Of a stretch of DNA of 64,000 nucleotides, positions 1 through 10,989 are shown piece after piece. The stretch lies in contig JADCRB010000084.1 of NCBI GenBank assembly GCA_021464245.1, forward strand, positions 201,615-265,614, given 5' to 3'. This stretch comes from Carallia brachiata (Eukaryota; Streptophyta; Magnoliopsida; Malpighiales; Rhizophoraceae). The notes under the pieces were generated by a model. It made no database searches. It was given only the letters and a program-made list of their open reading frames with translations, and was not told the DNA's origin. Made by a program: the position numbers and the translations under genes. Each line of letters opens with the position of its first letter. Positions within the stretch are counted from its first letter, which is position 1.

Positions 1-91
1 TTAAACAAGATAAACTTCTTCATAGTTTGATATAAAAGCATCCAGAAATTTTATTTAGAGTCGCAGTGTGAGAGAGAGAGAGCATTATCAC

Positions 92-472
92 TTAGTTTAA
101 AACTTTTATTTGGCAGTTACATAAAGGGCGGCTACTTGCAAATGAAGAGAGATGAAGGAATTCTTTATGTGAGAGTCTGTTATTTTCAAGATGCTTCCTA
201 CAATCTGCATCTATTATTCGTGTGCAGAGGGACTGCCCTCTTGCTCCCGGTGTACAGGAGAACTTGTTAGTAGGCAGTACGCCGACGGATTTCTTTGTGA
301 TGTCGCTTGAGGATTGGCTGAATTCCTTTTTACGTACTACCATCAAATCTAGCCATTTATCTTCTGATGGCTTGCGTTTTCTCTGTGCCCGTTGGATTCT
401 ATGGACAGCTAGGAACGAAGAAGAGTTCAAGGGGAATTGGGCATATTTCCCACTTACATAAAAGGACCGCAA
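92..472 (-). CDS. Conserved unidentified ORF, copy 1
   Basis: A 126-codon frame whose central part is kept, in frame, in the second segment copy (10,306-10,545 and open upstream to about 10,657). The shared protein core includes QRKRKPSEDKWLDLM, SQSSSDITKKS and LPTNKFSCTPGARGQSL. It is basic and serine-rich with no membrane segment. I do not recognise the family. A possible splice acceptor (gtccatag, minus strand) lies inside the frame just before the basic stretch, so this may be the last exon of a gene and not a free ORF. It lies downstream of the YEATS relic on the same strand and may once have belonged to that transcript. The C-terminal ends differ between the copies. Whether it is still expressed is unknown. 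Confidence 0.35.
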   Translation of the reverse strand: MRSFYVSGKYAQFPLNSSSFLAVHRIQRAQRKRKPSEDKWLDLMVVRKKEFSQSSSDITKKSVGVLPTNKFSCTPGARGQSLCTRIIDADCRKHLENNRLSHKEFLHLSSFASSRPLCNCQIKVLN

Positions 473-1696
473 TTACGGATGCCAGAATGCCCTCGGCCAT
501 ATCAGATATTTACAAGTTGTACAATATGGAATCTACATTATAGTAGAGACGCAGGAATCTGTATCCCCTTCATCAGAATCAGCTTCACTGCAGCAGGCTC
601 TTTACAGTTGAGGCTTCCCGTCAGTTTTTCAGCTATGAGCATAATAGTATGGGACAGCTCAAACAATTTCACCCATCGAATGTATCAACTAGATTCACCA
701 CAAATTTCTTTCACATGCCTTTCATAGAGGAGCACACGCTAAGCTCCAAGTGAGTAGGAAACAAAGCGATATGCATGGCAACAGCGTATTACTATACATG
801 TTGAAACAACATAGACGCGTTACATTTGTGTCCAGAACATAATTCATGCAGCCTTACCAAGGAGAGCAACCAAAAAAAAAACAGAGAGACAACATAAAAG
901 AATAAGGGAAAAAAATGCCAAGACAGCAGGAAAACGTTGGCAAACAACACAAGCAACACACTGACCATCGACACTTTTTGAAAAGGTAGCTTATTGACAA
1001 TTGTCTGTTAATATCCTCAATATAATTTCTATGCCTCTACCTGATACCGTATAAGGACGGAATGGTAATATTATGTCATTTTCATTGCACACAACCACAT
1101 TGTACAGATCCAACGACATGCTTTACTTGTTTTAATATGCTTATTGTGAATCTTATATTTTACCGTTTACGATATCTATAACTGGCCCCCACGGTTTACC
1201 TATAGATGATGCCAACTGACAGGTGAAAAATCATGGAGGCTTTGTTGTTTATTTATGCATTTACAATGACTGCGCATGAAAAGAGTCTCAATAATTGATC
1301 CTTATGTGTCACACAACTTTCCCGCATTATAGAATGAGGAAAAGGCATAAACTTGCATGTCCAGCTATAAGAACTAATACATCTGTTAATGGAATGAACA
1401 CAGGTGGTAGGTGGATGCACCTTATTAATTCAAATGGATCAAGCTATTATCATGTCATGAGCTCTTCCATGTGCGTAACCTTCGATTTTATCCACATTCA
1501 GTCAGCAGATTTTAAGAAGAGAGATCGCAAGCACTCAAGTCAAAAATCAGAAATCAACAGCAATCAAATATCACATAGAGAGATAATGGACCAGGGGAAC
1601 AACTCAGAGGTCAGAGCAGCCGCAGAGAGATAGCATTTCTACTTCAATTGACCATAACACCTGATAGATCAATAACTGTGCTTAACTTGTAGTTAC

Positions 1697-2475
1697 CTGG
1701 AACAAGTTCTGTAGTAGGACTCGTTTGCTTGAAAGTTCATCCACAACAAACGGAACGTAAAACCATTCGGAATCTGCAAGTCTCAAAAGCTCATCTGCCT
1801 CTTAGAAATTAAGGAACCATCAACTCAGAAGATGATCTATGTTATTGCCTCTCCCCTCATCAGTCTTTCGACTGGGACCACAGAAGTCCAAACAGTAAGT
1901 ATGAACACACAAATATTGTGATATTTTATTGCATGAAAGCCCAAGAAAACATATCAATCTATGCACCAATCAATGTTACCAGGAGTAGACAAGTCAAATC
2001 CAGCAGGCAGATGTGGCACAATTACAGCATGATGATTCTGCACACATGCTAAAAAATTTTCAGAAGTATCAGGAAAGACAAGCTCATTGTAATATCCCTG
2101 ACGACTGACATCAGGTTTTTTGGTTGACTGAGGACCTTCATATCAGGATACAACTTTAAATTGTAAGAACTGCAATTTTGGAACAAACACTACCAATTGA
2201 CCTGGTATCCTGAAGCAAATAAAGGGGGTAGAAATGTGAACCTAATCACTCACAAGTCCAACTGCTCATCGCAGACATAGCTGTGGAAGAATAGAGGAAT
2301 GCCATTATCAAATTCACCCCAACCGCAAGCTTATAACTCAAACGGAGGTGATTCAATGACCCGGGTAGGGCTAAAGAAACTGGGATGCAATTGGAAAACA
2401 AATCGCTTTATCACCACACTCAGAACCTCATTTGTCGCCCCACGTACATAGACCGTCCACTTATGTGACTGAGTC
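1697..2475 (-). pseudogene. YEATS-domain (TAF14/GAS41-like) pseudogene, copy 1
   Basis: Three exon-like pieces on the minus strand match the plant YEATS histone-acyl-reader family, whose members serve the NuA4, SWR1 and TFIID complexes. Exon A (2,475-2,254) reads [21 protein letters not shown] and ESPPFEL, then a TAA, then CGWGEF and LFFHSYVCDEQLDL, ending at a canonical GTGAGT donor. Exon B (2,169-1,980) reads EGPQSTKKP, YYNELVFPD and CVQNHHAVIVPHLPAGFDL, with a frame break after LKLYP. Exon C (1,871-1,697) has the family's WFLNF and EADELL segment but carries TGA and TAA codons. Intron borders are retained, so this is a decayed gene copy and not a retrocopy. N-terminal exons were not found between exon A and the F-box gene. 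Confidence 0.8.
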
Positions 2476-3065
2476 CTGATTATGTAGGAACCATACGTAA
2501 AGCAAATGTGTTCGTGGACATTAATCAGGAATTTGATTGAAAGCTAGGTGGGGTGACAAATGAGGGTTTGATTGACAAACAATCGGAATTAACATTTCTT
2601 TAACTATATCACACAAAAACTAAGAATGAGATTGTAGATAAAAGTGCCCATCTTGAATTGAAATGCAAATGGAACAAAAGACCACTGGAAACAAGGAGGG
2701 AGCTTGATGGCCTTGGCGTGTCCGACATTCATCAGAGCCATGGGAGGCTCTTGCCTCGTCCTTTTATCTAATAAGTGTATCACCCCAGGTTTACTGCACG
2801 TATTAGCTTTATACTTGCAACGGTCTTATTGGTCAACGTTGAATGAAAGGAAACATATCTTGAATGCAAATTGTCAAAACTTCTAAATTACACATTATCA
2901 TAAGTTAAACTTAAGACAAACGAAATCATATAATCGATGAGCAACACAAGTAAAACTGGAAATTATATGCAAATTCGCAGAAGATCCTTAATCAGAACAT
3001 TTCATAAAGCATAAAGCACGACTAATATATTGATAATCCATCCAAAAAGCAGATTTCACAGGAAA

Positions 3066-4247
3066 TTATGCTTCTATGTCCCTCTGTCGCCTATATTCAT
3101 ATTCTTCCTCAATCGAGATTAGGCTCTCCTTGTAGGCATGAAAACCCTTGCAACAATAAGGTGCTTGAAATCCAACATTCCGAATTTCTTGAGTAGTGAG
3201 TTTATATAGGAGACATTGGTCAGCATCATCAGAAAGTAATAAAACTTCGTCGTTCCAGCAACCAATTATAAGCTTGACATTTGCCTGTAGTCCAACAGTG
3301 AGGTGTTTGATCCAAGACTTTTCCTTCAATATCCACACCCGCAGACAATTCTCATCATATAAAATATGGAACAAAGCAATTGTGTCCTGAAACAATGCAA
3401 GACTCTCATGTGCTGGTGCATAATTGGCATAAATAAGCTCTAATTCATTTGGAGGAGGTATCACTTCGATGGCATCGGTTGCCATGTCAAAGGATAACGT
3501 GACACCGCATCCGAACTGAAAGTAATAAAATCCATCCAAATATGTGTGACATGCAGATTGAGCCAGACCTAGCTCCCCCGCCCAATCTAATATCAAGACA
3601 TTCCAATGATCATCTGCTCCTAAAGTGTGAGGTGCAGAATGAACCGGTCTTGGATTCCCCCCCCAGTCTAATCTGAAGACATTCCAATGTTCTGTTCCTA
3701 AGGTGTGAACCATAGCCACTAAATTAATATTGATATCTTCGTGCTCAATTTCTTGAAGAATAACCACTTTGTAAGCTTTAGTAATTGGATCCCATCCAAA
3801 TCCATAGGATTCTTGATAAACATACCAAGGAAGACGACCTGGGTGGGGGTGTGGCAGTTGTCTATATTCTTTAGTTGCAGGATTCCATAGAGCATATAGG
3901 GATCCCACAAAAAATATGCCATTCAACGGACCCTCAAGGAAATTGCAAGAGTTGTTTCGACCGTCAATGGCGTCAAAGGAATGATGGGAAAGATCTGCAA
4001 GTGTTTCATCTGGGAAACACAGATTCAACGAGGGAGCACGTGCATGATCCCTACTTAAAAATTGAGCCCAAAGGCAGGCGCCGGCTCTGTTGTTGCTGAG
4101 ATGTTCATACTTGAAATTGCGGCTTGTGATAATAGCACACCATGATTTGGAAAGGCACCTGAACCGCAGTAGACTCTTGACGGGCAGGCTCAATAGAACC
4201 CCTATTATCAGATCTTCAGGCAATTGTTGTCTGCTAAAACTCGCCAT
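3066..4247 (-). CDS. F-box protein with F-box-associated domain
   Basis: Single-exon, 393-codon gene. Residues 8-50 form an F-box (LPEDLIIGVLLSLPVKSLL, RFRCLSKSWCAII), the Skp1-binding module of SCF ubiquitin ligases. Residues about 90-135 carry the F-box-associated start (FDAIDGRNNS, LYALWNPATKEYRQLP), followed by YGFGWDPITKAYKVV (148-162), typical of the large plant FBA_1/kelch-like family that recruits substrates. Length fits that family. Residues 181-233 hold an internal tandem duplication of about 27 residues (HWNVFRLDW against HWNVLILDW). The protein ends in an acidic/basic tail (EEEYEYRRQRDIEA). The ATG chosen is the first one and directly precedes the F-box. It lies about 590 bp upstream of the YEATS relic on the same strand. 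Substrate unknown. Confidence 0.92.
   Translation of the reverse strand: MASFSRQQLPEDLIIGVLLSLPVKSLLRFRCLSKSWCAIITSRNFKYEHLSNNRAGACLWAQFLSRDHARAPSLNLCFPDETLADLSHHSFDAIDGRNNSCNFLEGPLNGIFFVGSLYALWNPATKEYRQLPHPHPGRLPWYVYQESYGFGWDPITKAYKVVILQEIEHEDININLVAMVHTLGTEHWNVFRLDWGGNPRPVHSAPHTLGADDHWNVLILDWAGELGLAQSACHTYLDGFYYFQFGCGVTLSFDMATDAIEVIPPPNELELIYANYAPAHESLALFQDTIALFHILYDENCLRVWILKEKSWIKHLTVGLQANVKLIIGCWNDEVLLLSDDADQCLLYKLTTQEIRNVGFQAPYCCKGFHAYKESLISIEEEYEYRRQRDIEA
3570..3720 (-). repeat. Internal 81-bp tandem duplication in the F-box gene
   Basis: The motif aagacattccaatg starts at 3,595 and again at 3,676, a spacing of 81 bp (27 codons). The flanking sequence is also similar, and the frame is kept. 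It duplicates the usual 'VYTLGTDSWR'-like strand of the F-box-associated domain. Confidence 0.75.
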
Positions 4248-4398
4248 TTGGCCTGATTCCCTTCCAATTGATCCTCCTCCCCTTAGAAATTAAAAAAAAC
4301 AAAAACAAAAAACAAAAACAAAAGCAATAAGACAAGGTAAATATCAAGCTCGTGGTGAGAAGCACAATTATCACATGTAACCAAAAAGCAAACAAAAA

Positions 4399-4406
<8 letters not shown>

Positions 4407-4429
<23 letters not shown>

Positions 4430-4433
4430 TATA
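4407..4433. repeat. (TA)n microsatellite
   Basis: About 13 uninterrupted TA units next to a poly-A run, roughly 160 bp upstream of the F-box start codon. Confidence 0.95.
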
Positions 4434-4809
4434 GCAGTAGTTATTTGCGGAACAGAGCGATGAAAGGGGGAAGACAGACCTCCGAAGTTGTGCAATCTGC
4501 CAACGAAGATTTGGATATTTGACATTTTAAATAACAAAAAAAATACAGTAACGGACAAATTTTTTCAAAAAATTTATTTTAATGTAATAATTTTCTCTTT
4601 TTTTACAATTATGCTTTTTTTATAATAAAAAATAAATATATTTTAGAGAATTTAATTTTAAAAAATAAAAATTTGATTATAAAAAAAAAACGATCATATC
4701 AAATAAAATTTTTAAATAAAATTTATTTGATATTATAATGGTGTTTTTAAATAATCCCGCAGACACTTTGTTTCGAGTTTTAATTCGATTAGATCTTTGG
4801 GAGGGCCTG

Positions 4810-4840
4810 TACTATGTACTATGTACTATGTACTACGTAC
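4810..4840. repeat. 7-bp tandem repeat (TACTATG)
   Basis: Three exact TACTATG units and one TACTACG variant in a row. Copy 2 (about 17,370) has only about one degenerate unit, so the expansion is specific to copy 1. Confidence 0.85.
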
Positions 4841-6310
4841 CGTGTTCGGGCGTTTAGTTGTAACTGGGTCGTTGTCTTTTACTCGCAAGTTGTAAATGGG
4901 CAGTTGTCCTTGGATTTTCTGTATTAATTGTAAAAGTAATTTCTTTCCAACAAAATTGTAAATCAAGGCGGTTCAGATTTTGTTTCTTTTTTTGTTAAAA
5001 AAATTTATGGTCGATATAGTAGTTATAATTTTATAAATTAGAGTCAGAATAATTTTTATTTATCTACTTATTCCTTCTTATGAAAAATGATACACAACTT
5101 AAGAGTGGACCTCTTTAAGTAGAAACGGTGTTCAGATTTTATTTCCTTAAAATTTTTTCTTATTTATAAATAAAAATTGTGCGGACTAGTTTCAAAAAGA
5201 GTAACTAAGTAACAAAACTCTATTGGATGGTTGAATTTATTAAAAAAAAATTATTATTATTTGGTGTTTTTGATGAAACTATTATATTACTTTATATCTA
5301 TATATCTATCTACTAAATAAAATAAAGTAAAAATAAATTGTAAAAAAATATCATTAAATATATGCATGTGTGAGTCTATTGATTATATAGTACTATTTTT
5401 GTAATTAAATGCTTATAATTATAAAATTTTTAAATAAAAGAAAATAATAAAAAAGAATAAAAACTATTCTCGAGTTTTTTTTTAAAAAGAAAAAAAATTA
5501 ATAAAATCTCTCAAATTTATCTATTTTTTTCTTAAAAAGAAAAAAGATCAAAGATAAAATTTCCTTCAATGATAAGGAAAAAAAAACTAACTTGGAGTTT
5601 TTTTTTACCTTAAAAAATAAAATATGCACATTGCGCGAATCTATTACTAATCATATATAAAATATAAAAACGAAAGTATATAGAATGTTCATACTTCCAT
5701 ATCAGCCTCTAGTGCTGAAATTATCAAAACTTAATTTTTATTTTTTAATTTTAATTTAATAAATTCTCTATAAGTAGTTTTTCATAATATTATAATAGAA
5801 TTTAAATTTCAATAATAGTAGTCTTTCTTAATATTCCATTAAAATCAAAATTTGAATTCTAATATATTAAGAATTCTCATATATGCATAATTCTTGTTCA
5901 TATTATAAAAAATACAATTATTCTCTATTTGTATATTTTTATTTGTTTTTTAACTAAATTTCTCAATTCTCTATTTCTCATGTCATTATGCCACTGTTGG
6001 CTTTTTATTTATTTATTTATTTATTTTGCTGTCCAATGATATTTTAATTATATCTTGCTTTTACATATTTGTGGGTGACTAAAGTAAATTGATATGCACT
6101 TAAGCCGAAAAAATTGCAAATAAATATTAAAGATGACAATGGAGAATGTTCTTAAATATTCTACCATATTTCTTCCTCTGAATAGAGCATTAAGGTAATA
6201 ATTAATCGCTCCTTCAATTCTTATTAATATTAATTTCATTGCTTTTTGTTTCTGCTTTTAACATGTTCATAATTCTTCATATATTTTCCCTTATCAAGCC
6301 TTATGTATGT

Positions 6311-6611
6311 ACCAAAAATTATTAAGCCTTATGTTTCTTCTAGTTTTTTCTTTTTTTTTTTTTAATTACAACGCCTTATTTTTGCTTTTGGAGATATTTT
6401 ATCAATTATTCTTAGTGAATTTATTCGTTAATTCTTAGTTGGGGAGATAATGCATTGTGAATGTACCAAAAATTATGAAGCTTTATGTTTCTTTTTTTTC
6501 TTCTTCTTCTTCTTTAATTACAACGCCTTATTTTTGCTTTTGGAGATATTTTATGAATTATTCTTAGTGAATTTATTCGTTAATTTTTAGTTGGGGAGAT
6601 ATTATGCATTG
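6311..6611. repeat. 154-bp tandem duplication
   Basis: The block starting accaaaaattat occurs at 6,311 and again at 6,465. Both units contain aattacaacgccttatttt, ggagatatttta and ttcttagtgaatttattcg in the same order. They differ mainly in the length of the T/TTC tract. Confidence 0.85.
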
Positions 6612-9600
6612 AATTCATTTGTTTATTTCAAAATCTTAGTCAAATCTCATAGTTTAGGAAAACATGGCATTAGAGATACGGTAAAATTATTCATGTGATT
6701 TTATTCGCATGCACATATATGTCGGCAAGTATTTGATTATGTCAAAAACTGGTGGCAACAAAAAAAGAAAAACAATTTAAATTCCTTTTTTTTTGGGGTA
6801 GATGAAGCTAAAAAGAAGAAGAAAATTAGGACTCAAACTCAACTAAAGTCTTCAGTGAACAACACTATAAATTTCAATATCAAGCAAAGGTTACAGTCTA
6901 ACCGGCAGCGTTAGCATATGTATTTATACATAAATTTTTTTAGTATTTTACATTATTATTTGCCCATATCTTTTTTGGTAGTATTGTATTAATAATGTTT
7001 AAATTAATTATGATTATGATTCCTGACTTCAAGTGATTAAAAAATTCATACTCAAAAGAATACTGAATTAAAAAATTATGTATTAAAAATTAATATTAGG
7101 ATTAATTTTATGAATATTAATATATATTTTTTAGAAGATTCTCTCATTATCTATAGTTAGAATCATAGTCAGACACTCAATATACTCACTTATAATGCAT
7201 CACATATTTACTCAATTTATGGTAATTATTATTCATGCATTTTTAGATGAGTAAATATAATAACCTGTGTGATGAGCGAGTTTTAGTACAATTTCTTTAA
7301 TAAACCCGCTTATCGCACGAGTCTTAATACTAGTATTTATATAATTAAAAAAGAGAAAGAAAGTTTCTCCTTCAATTTGAAAACTTTTTTAGCTTACGTG
7401 GTAAGTTTTCTACTTTTTTGAAATCTTGATATTTTAATTATTTATATTTTGTAAATTTAATTAAAATATATTATTATTATAAACTCACTACTTAATTTAA
7501 ATTTCATATATCTACTACCTTGTAAATCTAATTCAATTCTTTAGTTAATCTAATCCAATTCTTTAATCCGACTCTTGAAAATAAATAACTAATCCTACTT
7601 TTGACTACTCACTACTTAATTTAAATCTCATTTAAGTACTTTATCTAAATCTAATCCATTCTTATTTGTATCAAATTTAAAATTTAAATACTAACCAATA
7701 GTATCTAAATATAATCCAATCTACTCATATAAAAATATTTATATCAAATTTAAATTTCTAGTACAAATCTAATCCAGAATCACGGAAAATTTCTAATACA
7801 GATTGTGGTGCAATGTGTCTCCGTTTTGCAGTCCAGTGTCAGGCAAATACATGTCAACTCCTATGAGACTATGCAGAAATTTGGGTTTGCAGAGACACTA
7901 GTGAATTACTTGTTATGCAAATTTCAAAGCCTAGTTCAGCAATTAAGGAGAGGTTTTTTTTTTTTTTTTTCCAATATTAGATTGTACACAAAATTACTCT
8001 GGTTGTAAAGTAAAGAACAAACAAAAAGAAAAGTTCAAATAAATAGAAAAGTAAAACTTGCACGACCAAAATTTCATTTATCTTATTCTCTAAATAAAAG
8101 AGTCATTAGACTTATGAAATTATCGTGTAATGCTTCAAATGTATCTTTTTCGTTCGTCTAATTAAGTCTTTCTACATGTAACTCCCCCTAATTTCAAACC
8201 TATGCTTAGGCATCTGTGCTAGGTTTTTTTTTATTATTATTTTTTCTATTATTTCCTCGTTCATATATTATGTTAAGAGGTTTTTGAAAATTCACACGGT
8301 TCTTATTAGGTGCACAATTGTTTATTTTCATTTTTCCATTTTATTTTTTTAGTCATTTTGCTCAGTTGGGATAAGAGAAATCGGTTTGTGAGGCCGGTTT
8401 GGGGACTTGACCCGTCATGCACTAGTTAATTAATTTGGCCAAATTTAACATGTTTTACTTTTGAAAATAATGACAATTTTGGAAACGCAACAACTTTTAA
8501 AGGATAACTCGGCTATAATTAATGTGAAGGTGATGGTCATTTAAATTTTTTTTGCTTGTGTCGCTCAAAAAACTTTGTTTGCTTGTGACTTTATCCGTCT
8601 AACAAGTTAGGAACTGTTGCCCTCCAAAAGTAATAATTCTATTACTTTCAAGTTGGAAATTATGTTCTTAGTCAAATACATCAAATTTTTCTTAGGATAA
8701 CTACCTTTTTTTTCTTTTCTTTTTTTTTTTTTTTTGCTCTGAACGGGAATGACATTCTGGATGAGATGTATCTCTGTCTTGATCCACCACTACAATCTTT
8801 TGTGTCCTGCCCTTGGTTGACTAATTGCGGGCCATGGATCAAGTTTCTTTAAACAAAAAAAAAAAAAACAGTGAATATGTTGGAATTAGTTTCATTCTTA
8901 TTCTAATTCAAAAAGAGGATAACAAACTTACTGAATTATTAACTTTTTTATCTTAGTTTATTTTTAGTTAGTATGTAATCTAAATAATTTAAATAAGAAA
9001 TTTTCTTTTCTCAAGTATTTTTCTTCTGAATTTCCTTAAAACAAGGTATTATTATTGTAGTCTTTGACTTCTAAAAAAAATTCTAGCATATTTTTGGTTA
9101 AGAGAATTTTTATATTAAAAGTTTGGAGAATAAGCCAATCAATAATTTTTTTTTTTTTACTAGAGCCAATCAAGAATTTGATTGATCATATTTTTGAGGT
9201 TAAAAGTTAAGTTGAACGCGTGTCTTGACAGTAAAATTATTAGGCTATTAATTTTATTTAGAGAGTTCAATATTACTGTAAGAAGTTGAGAAAGCAAAAA
9301 AAATAATATATACACGTTTAATTATTACTTGCTAGGATTTGCTCAGGGAAAAAAAAAAAAAACTATTAATTGCTGGGATGATATATCGTGATTGAATGCC
9401 GAAGACAATAAGGACGCGGCACGTTTTGGGCGACCACGTGCTTCAGCGAATAGAAGGAGAACCAAACGTTTTCCTTCATAACATTTTATGGAGATAAACA
9501 AAAGTTCCCGTAATTTGTTCGTTAAATTGAAGTAGCAGGATTATATATATTCGAGAAAAAAAAATTCCTCAGTTTTTCAATTATAAATTTGTGCCTTGTC

Positions 9601-10305
9601 TGTAAGAGAATTAAAATAGGAGCCACAATTTTTATGAAAAAGAGTGCCTTATTGCACATACACATAAACACACAGCGTCGTTGAAAAACTATTTATATAT
9701 TACTTAATAAATTAGAGTATTAATTAAAAGACAATACGCAAATATATTTGAAACCTTACATAATTGAGTATTGAAAAATAATAAGAATGTCTGTCCTAAT
9801 CTTGTGTGGATGTTCTTAGAAACTATTATGTGTTCATGCATGAGCTGTCGGTATTTATAACGATAAAGCAGCGAATTCTTCTGCCTATTTATCATGATTA
9901 TTTTATTTTTTTCCTATCTTTTTCTTAAATCTGCCTTAGGGAATAATTAAATGAAGAAGTTAACCACTAATAATTGACTTTGACTTACAAGTGAATAATA
10001 ATATCAATGTAACACTTTTTTTTTGTTAAAAAGAAGTGTGTTTCTCAACTCTTTCCTGAGAACATGGCGTGCAAGGATTATTAAAAGATGGTAGAAAAGG
10101 GAATAGGAATTGATTTTCTCTCCCCTTTCTTTTTGTCCGAAGCCACGGTAAATTTGGTTTTTTCCCCATGATGTTCTTTTCCTGATCATTCTTTCTCTTT
10201 TCCCAAATTAAACAAGATAAACTTGTTCGTAGTTTGATATAAATACATCCAGAACTTTTAATTAGAGTCACAGTGCGACAGAGAGAGAGAGGATTATTAC
10301 TTAGT

Positions 10306-10545
10306 TTAAAACATTTCTTTGGCAGTTATATAAGGGGCGGCTATTTGCAAATGAAGCGAGATGAAGGCGTCCTTTATGTGAGAATCTGAGTGCTCCATAC
10401 AATCTGAATCTATTATTCGTGCGTAGAGGGACTGCCCTCTTGCTCCCGGTGTACAGGAGAACTTGTTAGTAGGGAGTATGCCTGTGGATTTCTTTGTGAT
10501 GTCGCTTGAGGATTGACTTAAGTCCTTTTTACTTACTACCATCAA
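10306..10545 (-). CDS. Conserved unidentified ORF, copy 2
   Basis: Counterpart of the ORF at 92-472. The frame is open further upstream, to about 10,657, including the same NSSSFLAVHRI and QRKRKPSEDKWLDLM segments, so the 79-codon ATG version understates the conserved frame. The core differs from copy 1 only by a few substitutions (for example VGVLP against TGILP). After the IIDxDC segment the two copies diverge through an indel. Function is unknown; it could be a terminal exon or a fortuitously preserved frame in a young duplication. Confidence 0.35.
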   Translation of the reverse strand: MMVVSKKDLSQSSSDITKKSTGILPTNKFSCTPGARGQSLYARIIDSDCMEHSDSHIKDAFISLHLQIAAPYITAKEMF

Positions 10546-10989
10546 ATCTAGCCATTTATCTTCTGATGGCTTGCGTTTTCTTTGTGCCCGTTCGATTCTA
10601 TGGACAGCCAGGAACGAAGAGGAGTTCAGGGGGAATTGGGCAGCATATTTCCCACTTACATTAAAGGACCATGATTACGGATGCCAGAATGTCCTTTGCC
10701 ATATCTAATAGATATCCACAAGTTGTACAAGATGGAATCTACATTATAGTAGAGATGCACAAATCAAAAAACCTTTGATTTTATCCACATTCAGTCAGCA
10801 GACATTAAGAAGAGAGATCACAGGCACTCAAACTCAAAAATAAGAAATCAACAGCAATCAAATATCACATAGAGAGATAACGGACCAGGGGAACAACTCA
10901 GAGGTCAGAGCAGCAGGAGAGAGTTAACAATTCTACTTCAATTGACCATAACACCCCAAAGATCAACAACTGTGCTTAACTTGCATTTA

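Larger units (their letters stand above)
1..7560. repeat. Segmental duplication, copy 1
   Basis: This stretch aligns collinearly with 10,205-20,300. Anchors include the start (1 against 10,207), the YEATS relic, the F-box 3' end (3,066 against 12,369), the F-box upstream region (4,484 against about 17,275) and an AT-rich tail (7,340-7,540 against 20,080-20,290). The window begins inside the unit, so its left border lies outside. Copy 1 lacks the Ty3/gypsy and CACTA/foldback insertions of copy 2 but has about 924 bp (about 553-1,476) that copy 2 lacks. Confidence 0.85.
4560..10204. other. AT-rich intergenic region without a recognisable gene
   Basis: No frame here resembles a known protein, and none is both long and well composed. 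Contents: the F-box 5' flank shared with copy 2 (to about 7,560), a 154-bp tandem duplication (6,311-6,611), many A and T runs, and a spacer (7,560-10,204) present only once. A short less AT-rich island at 7,805-7,960 has a 50-codon open stretch with no recognised homology. A G-box-like CACGTG lies at about 9,435. Confidence 0.6.

Noticed and set aside
222..461. Plus-strand ORF of 79 codons opposite the conserved minus-strand frame
   Set aside because: It is the shadow of the conserved minus-strand frame; composition and conservation favour the minus strand.
8350..8410. gctcagttgggataagag followed by ggttcga-like sequence, reminiscent of a tRNA D-arm and T-arm
   Set aside because: The acceptor and anticodon stems do not form and the T-loop GTTCRA consensus is absent; chance resemblance.
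9340..9460. CACGTG G-box region as promoter of a nearby gene
   Set aside because: No supported gene start follows on either strand within a reasonable distance; a 6-bp motif alone is not evidence.
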